Source: UBA7803 sp041686955 (GTDB taxonomy: Bacteria; Pseudomonadota; Gammaproteobacteria; Pseudomonadales; Azotimanducaceae). From it: 64,000 nucleotides of DNA. A program made the translations under genes and the position numbers. The notes under the pieces are model-generated. The model was given only the letters and a program-made list of their open reading frames with translations. It ran no database searches and was not told the origin of the DNA. The first letter of the stretch is position 1. Each line of letters opens with the position of its first letter. This document shows, piece after piece, positions 30,360 to 38,310 of this stretch. The stretch lies in assembly GCA_041686955.1 (NCBI GenBank), contig JAWLCV010000002.1:1-64000 (forward strand), given 5' to 3'.

Positions 30360-33059
30360 TCACAGCTCTCGAGCAACCTCTTTGGTTTCGAACACCTCGA
30401 TCTGGTCGCCGGGGCGGATGTCGTTGTAGTTGCGCACGCCGATGCCGCACTCGGTACCGGCGCGAACCTCGTTGACGTCCTCCTTGAACCGCCGCAGCGA
30501 CTCCAGCGCCCCCTCGAAGATCACGACGTTTTCCCGCAGCACCCGGATGGGCTTGTTGCGGTAGACGGTGCCCTCGGTGACCATGCAGCCGGCCACCTGG
30601 CCGTACCGCGGCGAGCGGAACACCTCGCGAACCTGGGCCACGCCGACGATCTCTTCCCGGATCTCCGGGCGCAGCATGCCGGTGAGCACCTGCTTGACGT
30701 CGTCGAGCAGCTCGTAGATGACGCTGTAGTAGCGAAGCTCGATGCCCTCCCGCTCGATGATCTGCTTGGCCGCGTTGTCCGCGCGGACGTTGAAGCCGAA
30801 GATCACCGCGCCGTAGGTGAGGGCCATGTTGGCGTCGGTCTCGGTGATGCCGCCCACCCCGGAGCCGAGCACGTTCACCGAGACTTCCTCGTTGCCCATC
30901 TCGGCGAGCGCCTGGGTGATGGCCTCCAGGCTGCCCCGGACGTCGGCTTTGAGCACCACCTTGAGCACCCGCTTCTCGCCTTCGCCGAGGCCGGCGAACA
31001 TGTTCTCCATCTTCGCCGCCTGCTGCAGCGCGAGCCGATGCTCGTGGCTCTTGTCGCGGCGGAACTCGGCGAGCTCCCGCGCCGTCTTCTCGTCGCTGGC
31101 CACCGAGAACTCGTCCCCGGCCGCCGGCGTACCGTTGAGACCCAGCACCTCCACGGGCACCGAAGGGCCGGCTTCCTTCACCTGCTCGCCGAGCTCGTTG
31201 AGCATGGCGCGCACCCGGCCGAAATGCTCGCCGGCGATGATGATGTCGCCCTGCCGGAGCGTCCCGTTCTGGACCAGCACCGTAGCCACGGGGCCGCGGC
31301 CGCGATCCAGCCTGGACTCCACCACCACGCCCCGCCCCGGCGCTTCCGGCACGGCCTTGAGCTCCAGGATCTCCGCCTGAAGCAGCACCGCCTCCAGCAG
31401 CTCCTCGATACCCTGGCCGGTGATGGCGGAAACCTTGATGAACTGGGTATCGCCGCCCCAGTCCTCGGGCACCACGTCCTTGGACGCCAGCTCGTTGGTG
31501 ACCCGGTCCGGGTCCGCGCCTTCCAGGTCCATCTTGTTGATGGCCACCACGATGGGCACGCCGGCGGCCTTGGCGTGCTGGATGGCTTCCTCGGTCTGGG
31601 GCATCACCCCGTCGTCCGCGGCCACCACCAGGATGACGATGTCCGTGGTCTGGGCACCCCGGGCCCGCATGGCGGTGAACGCCGCGTGACCGGGGGTATC
31701 GATGAAGGTGATCTTGCCGTGGGGCGTGTCCACGCCGTAGGCGCCGATGTGCTGGGTGATGCCGCCGGCCTCGCCGCTGGTCACCCGGGTCTTGCGGATG
31801 TAGTCCAGAAGCGACGTCTTGCCGTGGTCCACGTGGCCCATCACGGTCACCACCGGCGGCCGGGGATGCTCCTCCCCCTCCACCTCGAGCGACCGCTCGA
31901 GCGCCTGCTCCATGGCATCGGCGTGGATCACCTTCGGCCGGTGACCCATCTCCTCCACCACGAGGACGGCGGTGTCCTGATCCACGGTCTGGTTGATGGT
32001 GGCCATCACGCCCATGTTCATCAGCGTCTTGATGACCTCGCCGGCCTTCACCGACATGCGGTTGGCCAGCTCGCCCACGGTGAGAACGTCGGGGATCTCC
32101 ACGTCGCGCGCGATGAAATCGGTGGGTCGGAACTCACCGCCCTGCTGGTCGACCTTCAGCGGCCCATGGTGGGCGCGGCGCTTGCCGCGCCGCTCGCTCT
32201 TCAGCGACAGCTCACGGCGCCGGCCGCGGGGAAACTCCTCGGCCTTGCCACGGTCGCGTTCGCGGCCCCGCCGCTGCTTTCCGGCCTTCTCGCTGCTGAC
32301 CGCGGCAGCCTGGGCAGCCACTGCAGCCTCCGCCGCCTTGTCCGGCGCCGCCTTCTTGGCCTCGGCCGCTTCCTTGGCCTTGCGCTCCGCTTCGAGGCGC
32401 TCCTGCTCCGCCTTCTGCTTCGCTTCCTCGCGACGCTGCTCTTCCGCGGCCTTGCGCTCCGCCTCGCGGCGACGGGAGGCTTGCTCCGCCGCCATACGCG
32501 CCTGCTCCTGCTCGCGGATACGCTGCATCTCGATCTCGGAGGCCGTGAGCTTGCGCGCGGGGCGCGGCGGCTCCGCAACGGGCTCGGGCTCGGGCGCGGC
32601 TTCCGGCTCCGGAGCGGGCTCCGGCTCCGGCTGCACCTCGGGCTGCGGCTCCGGCGCGGCGGCCTCGGCCGGGGCGGGGGCTTCCGCCACGGGCTCGGAT
32701 ACAACCTCCGGAGCTTCTTCCGGCGCTGCTTCCAGCGCCGCTTCCTCGGCGGGCTCCAGCTCGGCACGCTTGACGTAGGTGCGCTTGCGCCGCACCTCCA
32801 CGGTCACGTTCCGCCCCGAGCGCCCCTGGCCGGATTTCAACGTTCCCACCGACCGGCGCTTGAGCGTGATCTTCTTGGGCGCCGATTCGGTGGAACCGTG
32901 ACTGCGCTTCAAGAACGCCAGCAGGGTCTGCTTCTCGTCCTCCGACACCGGCTCCGCTTCGCTGGTGTGCGGCAGACCCGCTTCGCTCATCTGCTTGAGC
33001 AGCCGGTCCACGGGAGCGCCGACCGATTCTGCCAGTTGTTTAACCGTGACATCTGACAT
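30360..33059 (-). CDS. infB: translation initiation factor IF-2
   Basis: An 899-aa GTPase that delivers fMet-tRNA to the 30S subunit. The N-terminal MSDVTVKQLAESVGAPVDRLL subdomain is followed by a long charged linker rich in Ala, Glu, Lys and Pro (about 80-290). The G domain has GHVDHGKTSLLD, DTPGHAAFTAMRARGA and NKMDL, and the C-terminal domains end with YNDIRPGDQIEVFE. ATG 33059 matches the family start; upstream in-frame residues are not conserved. It lies between nusA and rbfA. Confidence 0.97.
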   Translation of the reverse strand: MSDVTVKQLAESVGAPVDRLLKQMSEAGLPHTSEAEPVSEDEKQTLLAFLKRSHGSTESAPKKITLKRRSVGTLKSGQGRSGRNVTVEVRRKRTYVKRAELEPAEEAALEAAPEEAPEVVSEPVAEAPAPAEAAAPEPQPEVQPEPEPAPEPEAAPEPEPVAEPPRPARKLTASEIEMQRIREQEQARMAAEQASRRREAERKAAEEQRREEAKQKAEQERLEAERKAKEAAEAKKAAPDKAAEAAVAAQAAAVSSEKAGKQRRGRERDRGKAEEFPRGRRRELSLKSERRGKRRAHHGPLKVDQQGGEFRPTDFIARDVEIPDVLTVGELANRMSVKAGEVIKTLMNMGVMATINQTVDQDTAVLVVEEMGHRPKVIHADAMEQALERSLEVEGEEHPRPPVVTVMGHVDHGKTSLLDYIRKTRVTSGEAGGITQHIGAYGVDTPHGKITFIDTPGHAAFTAMRARGAQTTDIVILVVAADDGVMPQTEEAIQHAKAAGVPIVVAINKMDLEGADPDRVTNELASKDVVPEDWGGDTQFIKVSAITGQGIEELLEAVLLQAEILELKAVPEAPGRGVVVESRLDRGRGPVATVLVQNGTLRQGDIIIAGEHFGRVRAMLNELGEQVKEAGPSVPVEVLGLNGTPAAGDEFSVASDEKTARELAEFRRDKSHEHRLALQQAAKMENMFAGLGEGEKRVLKVVLKADVRGSLEAITQALAEMGNEEVSVNVLGSGVGGITETDANMALTYGAVIFGFNVRADNAAKQIIEREGIELRYYSVIYELLDDVKQVLTGMLRPEIREEIVGVAQVREVFRSPRYGQVAGCMVTEGTVYRNKPIRVLRENVVIFEGALESLRRFKEDVNEVRAGTECGIGVRNYNDIRPGDQIEVFETKEVAREL

Positions 33060-33082
33060 GCCGTGATCCCCTGAAATATCCG

Positions 33083-34606
33083 TTACTCCCCGGCTTCTTC
33101 GAACCATGGCGCCCGGGCGGTCATGATGAGCTCGGCGGCCTTCTCCTCGTCGAGATCTTCGGCGATCTCCAGCAGGTCGGGCACGGCCAGCTCCGCCAGG
33201 TCTTCCATGGTCTTCACGCCGTTGTTGGCTAGCTGGTACGCCAGGTGGCGATCCATGCCTTCCATGTTGAGGAGGTCTTCCGCCGGCTCGTTCTCGCCGA
33301 GCAACTCCTCGCTGGCGATGGCCTTGGTGAGGAGCGCGTCCTTGGCGCGGTTCCTGAGCTCGGTGACGATCTCCTCGTCGAAGCCCTCGATGTTCTTCAT
33401 CTCCTCGATGGGAACGTAGGCGATCTCCTCCAAGCTGGCGAAGCCTTCCTCCACCAGCACGGCGGCCACGTCCTCATCCACCGACAGCGACTCCATGAAG
33501 TCGCTCATCAGCTTGCCGGCTTCCTCTTCCTGTTTGGCGACCGCTTCGTCCTCGGTCATGATGTTCAAGGTCCAGCCCGTCAGCTCGCTGGCCAGCCGGA
33601 CGTTCTGGCCGCCCCGGCCGATGGCCTGGGCCAGGTTGTCCTCGGCCACCGCGATGTCCATGGAGCCGGCGTCCTCGTCCACCACGATGGATTCCACCTC
33701 GGCGGGCGCCATGGCATTGATCACGAGCTGTGCCGGATTGTCGTCCCACAGCACGATGTCGATGCGCTCCCCCGCCAGCTCCCCCGACACCGCCTGGACG
33801 CGGGAACCCCGCATGCCCACACAGGCGCCCACGGGATCAATGCGGCCGTCGTTGGTGCGCACGGCGATCTTGGCCCGGGAGCCGGGATCCCGGGCGGCGC
33901 CGCGGATCTCGATGATGTCCTCGGCGATCTCGGGCACCTCGATCTTGAACAGCTCGATGAGCATCTGCGGCGAGGTGCGGGTGAGGATGAGCTGCGGTCC
34001 CCGGTTGTCGGGCCGCACGTCCAGCAGCAGGGCGCGCAGGCGGTCGCCCACCCGGAACGTCTCCCGCGGGATGAGATGCTCCCGGGTCAACAGCCCCTCT
34101 GCGTTGTTGCCGAGGTCGACGATGATGCTGTCGCGGCCCAGCTTCTTCACGGTGCCGCTCACCAGTTCGCCGACCCGGGGGAGGTAGGCCTCCACCACCT
34201 GAGCCCGCTCGGCCTCCCGCACCTTCTGGACGATGACCTGCTTGGCGGTCTGGGCGGCGATGCGGCCGAACTCCACGGATTCCACCGGCTCCTCGATCAC
34301 GTCTCCCAGCTGGGCGTCGGGCCGGCGCTCACGGGCATCCTCGATGGTCAGCATGGCCGAGGCGTTCCAGTCCACCTCCTCGTCCTCGTCGTCGAGAATC
34401 GCTTGCGGATCCACCACCGTCCAGCGGCGGAAGGTCTCGTAGTCGCCGGTCTCCCGGTCGATGGACACGCGGAAATCCGCGTTCTCGTCGTAACGCTTCT
34501 TGGTCGCAGTGGCCAGCGCAGCTTCGATCGCCCCGAAGATCACGTCTTTGGGCACGCCTTTTTCGTGGGAGACGGAGTCCACGACCAGCAGCACTTCTTT
34601 ACTCAT
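33083..34606 (-). CDS. nusA: transcription termination/antitermination factor NusA
   Basis: A 507-aa RNA polymerase-binding protein. Order of domains: N-terminal polymerase-binding domain (1-135), S1 (about 136-200, GTVKKLGRDSIIVDLGNNAEG), two KH domains (about 230-345, PVGACVGMRGSRVQAV and AIGRGGQNVRLASELTG), and two acidic C-terminal repeats (about 365-500). The C-terminal repeats are those found in gammaproteobacterial NusA. It follows rimP by about 40 nt in the operon. Confidence 0.97.
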   Translation of the reverse strand: MSKEVLLVVDSVSHEKGVPKDVIFGAIEAALATATKKRYDENADFRVSIDRETGDYETFRRWTVVDPQAILDDEDEEVDWNASAMLTIEDARERRPDAQLGDVIEEPVESVEFGRIAAQTAKQVIVQKVREAERAQVVEAYLPRVGELVSGTVKKLGRDSIIVDLGNNAEGLLTREHLIPRETFRVGDRLRALLLDVRPDNRGPQLILTRTSPQMLIELFKIEVPEIAEDIIEIRGAARDPGSRAKIAVRTNDGRIDPVGACVGMRGSRVQAVSGELAGERIDIVLWDDNPAQLVINAMAPAEVESIVVDEDAGSMDIAVAEDNLAQAIGRGGQNVRLASELTGWTLNIMTEDEAVAKQEEEAGKLMSDFMESLSVDEDVAAVLVEEGFASLEEIAYVPIEEMKNIEGFDEEIVTELRNRAKDALLTKAIASEELLGENEPAEDLLNMEGMDRHLAYQLANNGVKTMEDLAELAVPDLLEIAEDLDEEKAAELIMTARAPWFEEAGE

Positions 34607-34647
34607 CTCTTTCGATCCTCGTCAGGGCCGATATGCTTCGACAACCA

Positions 34648-35121
34648 TCAATCAAACTGCGGAACCACCCGCGCCCGCTGGACGTTCTCCAGGGGCAGGA
34701 CGAACTCTTCCGCCTCCTCCCCCTGCTCCCGGGGACGCACGACGATCTCGTCGTCCTCGATGGCCACGAGGGTGCCGACGATGTGCTTCCTGCCTTCGAA
34801 GGGGAAATTCAATCGCACGTCCACGGTGGCTCCCAGGTTGGCCTGGTAGTGCCCGGGCTTGAAGAGAATGCGGTCCATGCCCGGAGAGGACACCTCCAGG
34901 GTGTACGCAGAAGGAATGACATCCTCGATGTCCAGCAGGTCGCTGACCTCCCGGCTCACTCGCTCACAGTCGTCCACCGTCACCCCCTCGGGCCGATCGA
35001 TATAGACTCTGAGCTTCGAACGCCTGCCCTGGGACATGTATTCCACGCCCCACAGCTCGCATCCCAAAGCTTCTACCGCCGGGGCCAGCAGGCCCTCGAT
35101 CTGGTTCTCGCGTCTGTTCAA
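34648..35121 (-). CDS. rimP: ribosome maturation factor RimP
   Basis: A 157-aa 30S assembly factor. It shows the two-domain pattern: the N-terminal CELWGVEYMSQGRRSKLRVYID region with VTVDDCERVSREVSDLLD, then YTLEVSSPGMDRILFKPGHY and an SH3-like C-terminus (GTLVAIEDDEIVV). It is the first protein gene downstream of initiator tRNA-Met and begins the nusA operon, as in E. coli. Confidence 0.95.
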   Translation of the reverse strand: MNRRENQIEGLLAPAVEALGCELWGVEYMSQGRRSKLRVYIDRPEGVTVDDCERVSREVSDLLDIEDVIPSAYTLEVSSPGMDRILFKPGHYQANLGATVDVRLNFPFEGRKHIVGTLVAIEDDEIVVRPREQGEEAEEFVLPLENVQRARVVPQFD

Positions 35122-35164
35122 ATTTCCGAATCGACTCTACTCGCTCGTTTCTGCTCCGCGTGCG

Positions 35165-35193
35165 GAAAAAAAAATGGGCATGCGCCCATTTTT
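35165..35193 (-). terminator. bidirectional intrinsic terminator or attenuator before rimP
   Basis: A stem ATGGGC/GCCCAT (35174-35179 with 35184-35189) and 4-nt loop are flanked by an A-run (35166-35174) and a T-run (35189-35193), so a U-tract follows the stem on either strand. On the minus strand it sits between tRNA-fMet and rimP, about 45 nt before rimP. It may attenuate transcription into the nusA operon. Confidence 0.75.
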
Positions 35194-35335
35194 CTCGTGA
35201 TCGGCGCCGCCCGATCACCTCGGGCCCTTGCCGACAACGCGCAGGCGATCCACCGATACGTGGTGGCCACCTCAAGGATGTACGCAGGATGTTCGAGCAT
35301 CCGGGGCGCCGCGCGTCCCTGGAGGACCTGCTACG

Positions 35336-35358
35336 AAAAAGGCCCTCAGGGGGCCCTT
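35336..35358 (-). terminator. terminator after initiator tRNA
   Basis: Immediately downstream of tRNA-fMet the minus strand reads AAGGGCCCCCTGAGGGCC followed by five T residues. The stem has one bulged G. It would release most tRNA transcripts and let only a fraction continue toward rimP. Confidence 0.65.
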
Positions 35359-35367
35359 CGAATCCTT

Positions 35368-35444
<77 letters not shown>

Positions 35445-35457
35445 TCAGCGAGCGCGA

Positions 35458-35487
35458 ATTATAGGGGACTCGGGGTTGCCACCGCAA
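35458..35487 (-). promoter_or_regulatory. promoter of metY and the nusA operon
   Basis: On the minus strand a perfect TATAAT -10 (35458-35463) and a TTGCGG -35 (35482-35487) are 18 bp apart. Transcription would start a few bases before the mature tRNA. It is the only strong promoter seen upstream of rimP. Confidence 0.75.
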
Positions 35488-35641
35488 CCACGGATGGAAG
35501 AAAACCTTCGACGGGAATCGCCGAGGAAAACGTGCGGACGGCGGAAAACGATATACGCCCACCGACGAGCGGTCAAGCAACACCGGCCCCGGACACGGAG
35601 CCGATCCCGGGTCCTACTCGGCGGCCCAGACAATTGACATA

Positions 35642-37579
35642 ATGCCCGATTCTTTCGAACCTCGATGCCTCATGCTCAGGCTCATCAGGCGCTCCTTACG
35701 CTTCAAGGTGCTGGCCGTCGTCATGCTCACCACGCTCGTGGCGCTCCTCGTGTCGGCGGCCGCCTTGGTGACTTACGAGGCCCGCAACTACCGCGAGTTT
35801 CTGGTCAACGACGCCACCACTCAAGCCGACATCCTGGCCCGCACCAGCACGCCGGCGCTGCAATTCGACGATCCGGTGAGCGCCGCCGAGACCCTGGCGC
35901 TGCTGGCGAGCCGCCGCGGCATCGTCGCCGCCGCCCTCTACACCCTGGACGGGACCCTGTTCGCCCACTACGCGCGCCAGGGCATTCCGCCGCCGCCCCC
36001 GCGGCTCGCCGCGCCGCTGGGCTCGCAGTTCGTCGACGGCAGCCTGGAGCTGGTCCATCCCGTGGTGGCCAGCGATCAGCGGATCGGCACCGTATACCTG
36101 CGCTCCAAAGACGACCTGGCCCTGCGCCTGAAGGACTACTCGTTGATCGTCGGCCTGGTGACGCTCTTGAGCCTCACGGTCGCCGGTCTCACCTCGGCCT
36201 ATCTGCAGCGCGGCGTCACCGCGCCGCTGCTGGCGGTCACCGACATCGCGCGGAGGGTCATGAGCCGCCGGGACTTCACTCAGCGGGCCGAGAAGACCAC
36301 CGAGGACGAGATCGGCGTGCTGGTGGACTCCTTCAATGCCATGCTCGCCGAGGTGGGGCGGATGACCGAGGCTCTGGAGGCCACCAACCGGCGACTGGTG
36401 GAGGAGACCGAGGAGCGGCGTTACGCCGAGGCCGCCTTGCGGGTCGCAGACCAGCGCAAGGACGAGTTCCTGGCCACCCTGGCCCACGAGCTGCGGAATC
36501 CTCTGGCGCCCATGGTCACCGCGCTGGAAATCATGGAATCCGCCGGCAGCACCGAGGAGGCGCGGCACGCCCGGGACATCATCCAGCGGCAGCTCGCCCA
36601 CATGGTGCGGCTCATCGACGATCTGCTGGACGTTTCCAGGATCACCCGGGGAAAGCTGACGGTCCAGATGCAGACGGTGGACCTGGCCGGGGTGATGCAG
36701 AACGCCATCGACACGGTACGGCCCATCATCGACCAGCGCGGGCACCGGCTGGAGGTGGTGATGCCGGAACGCCCCGTGTACGTCCGCGGCGACGCCGTGC
36801 GCCTCTCCCAGGTGTTCTCGAACCTCCTGAACAACGCCGCCAAGTACACCCAGCCGGGCGGTCGCATCGGCTTCAGCGCCCAGGTCGTTGAAGGCCGGGT
36901 CCGGGTGTCGGTGTCGGACAACGGCATCGGCATGACGGAGCAGACCCTGGGGACCGTGTTCGAGATGTTCATTCAGGGCAACGACGGCACCGCGGCGGGC
37001 GGCCAGGCCGGGCTCGGGGTGGGCCTGGGCCTGGCCAAGCGTCTGGTGGCGCTGCACGGCGGCAGCATCGAAGCGTTCAGTGACGGCCCTGGCCGGGGCA
37101 GCCGCTTCGTGGTGGACATCGACGCCGTGCCGGCTGCACCCGATCGCCCGGCCCAGATGGACGGGGCGGCGGCCGCGGACGGCGCCGGGGAGGCGCCCCG
37201 ACGCGGGGAGGGGCACCGCATCCTGCTCGTGGACGACAACGTCGACTTCGCCACGAGCCTCGGAATGCTGCTCGAGGCGCTGGGACACCAGGTGCGGGTG
37301 GCCCACGACGGCGCCGGCGCCGTTCGCGCCGCCGAGGCACTGCAGCCGGAGGTGGCCTTCCTCGACATCGGCCTGCCGGACATGAGCGGCTACGAGCTGG
37401 CAAGCCTGCTTCGCGAGCTTCCTGCCGCCGCGGATACGGTGCTGGTGGCACTGAGCGGCTGGGGCCAGGAGCAGGACCGCCGACGCTCCCGGCAGCACGG
37501 ATTCACCGCCCATCTGGTGAAACCGGTGGACCTGAAGAAAGTTCAGGGGGTGCTCGAAGACCTGGTATCCGAGTCGTGA
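35642..37579 (+). CDS. CHASE8-type hybrid sensor histidine kinase
   Basis: A 645-aa inner-membrane kinase. Transmembrane helix 1 (about 22-44), a periplasmic domain resembling CHASE8 (about 45-160; FDDPVSAAETLALLASRRG, AAALYTLDGTLFAHY), helix 2 (about 165-187), HAMP, HisKA with phospho-acceptor His near 282 (LAHELRNPL), HATPase (SNLLNNAAKYT, DNGIGM, GLGVGLGLAKRLV) and a C-terminal receiver (LLVDD, FLDIGLPDMSG with Asp near 575, LVKPVD) are visible. CHASE8 is the sensor of YfiN-type diguanylate cyclases, which are repressed by periplasmic YfiR; a YfiR homologue is encoded next. No DNA-binding partner is nearby. ATG 35672 is an alternative start. Confidence 0.9.
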   Translation: MPDSFEPRCLMLRLIRRSLRFKVLAVVMLTTLVALLVSAAALVTYEARNYREFLVNDATTQADILARTSTPALQFDDPVSAAETLALLASRRGIVAAALYTLDGTLFAHYARQGIPPPPPRLAAPLGSQFVDGSLELVHPVVASDQRIGTVYLRSKDDLALRLKDYSLIVGLVTLLSLTVAGLTSAYLQRGVTAPLLAVTDIARRVMSRRDFTQRAEKTTEDEIGVLVDSFNAMLAEVGRMTEALEATNRRLVEETEERRYAEAALRVADQRKDEFLATLAHELRNPLAPMVTALEIMESAGSTEEARHARDIIQRQLAHMVRLIDDLLDVSRITRGKLTVQMQTVDLAGVMQNAIDTVRPIIDQRGHRLEVVMPERPVYVRGDAVRLSQVFSNLLNNAAKYTQPGGRIGFSAQVVEGRVRVSVSDNGIGMTEQTLGTVFEMFIQGNDGTAAGGQAGLGVGLGLAKRLVALHGGSIEAFSDGPGRGSRFVVDIDAVPAAPDRPAQMDGAAAADGAGEAPRRGEGHRILLVDDNVDFATSLGMLLEALGHQVRVAHDGAGAVRAAEALQPEVAFLDIGLPDMSGYELASLLRELPAAADTVLVALSGWGQEQDRRRSRQHGFTAHLVKPVDLKKVQGVLEDLVSES

Positions 37580-37626
37580 GATGTGATCTACTCCGGGTCC
37601 GGCTCGAGAAATACAAGAATTCACGA

Positions 37627-38310
37627 ATGCAGTTGATCAGGCCGGCAGGTGCCACGCCGGCGCATCGTCGAATGGCCTTGCTCCTCGCCTTCGCCTGTCT
37701 GGGTACGCTCCTTCCGCTCCATGCCGGCGCGCAGCCGGCGCCATCCGACACGCGCGCCCGATACGCGGAGGACGAGGTGAAGGCCGCGTTCCTGTTCCAT
37801 TTCGCGACCTACGTGGAATGGCCCGGTGACGAAGAGGAGGTGATCAGCTTCGCCGTGCTGCGGGCACCGGACGTGGCCGACGAGCTGGAACGGTTCGTGG
37901 ATGAACGGCGCGTGCAGGGACGCGAGGTGGTGGTGCGCCGGTTGCGCTCCATTCGCGAGCTCGAGAGGGACGAGGTCCTTTTCATCGGCTTGAGCCAGAA
38001 CCGCCGGCTGCGGCGCCTCACCCGCGCGGTGAAAGGGCCCACCCTCATCGTCACCGACGCGCCCCACGGACTGCCGGACGGCGGCATGATCAACTTCCAG
38101 CTCGTGAATCAGCGGGTACGCTTCGAGATCGCCCTGCACACCGCGCGGCAGGCGGGACTCGCGCTGAGCTCGCGGCTCTTGTCGGCTGCGCTGCGGGTGG
38201 AGATGTCACGCTGCCACCTGGAGTGCCGGCACCCTGAGGGCGTGGAGCTGCGCTACGCCCAGGCGACGCCGCTTCCGGCGGGGATCAGAACCGCCAGTCG
38301 AGCTTCATGA
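37627..38310 (+). CDS. YfiR/DUF4154 family periplasmic protein
   Basis: A 227-aa predicted secreted protein. A signal peptide is visible (RRMALLLAFACLGTLLPLHAG, cleavage after AGA). The DUF4154 pattern follows: VKAAFLFHFATYVEWPG near residue 60, VVVRRLRSIREL, EVLFIGLSQ, GGMINFQLVNQRVRFEIAL and LALSSRLLSAA. YfiR of Pseudomonas represses the CHASE8 protein YfiN from the periplasm. This gene starts about 50 nt after the kinase stop, so the two are probably co-transcribed. A GTG at 37576 overlapping the kinase stop is an alternative start. Its last 26 nt overlap the convergent receptor gene. Confidence 0.87.
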   Translation: MQLIRPAGATPAHRRMALLLAFACLGTLLPLHAGAQPAPSDTRARYAEDEVKAAFLFHFATYVEWPGDEEEVISFAVLRAPDVADELERFVDERRVQGREVVVRRLRSIRELERDEVLFIGLSQNRRLRRLTRAVKGPTLIVTDAPHGLPDGGMINFQLVNQRVRFEIALHTARQAGLALSSRLLSAALRVEMSRCHLECRHPEGVELRYAQATPLPAGIRTASRAS

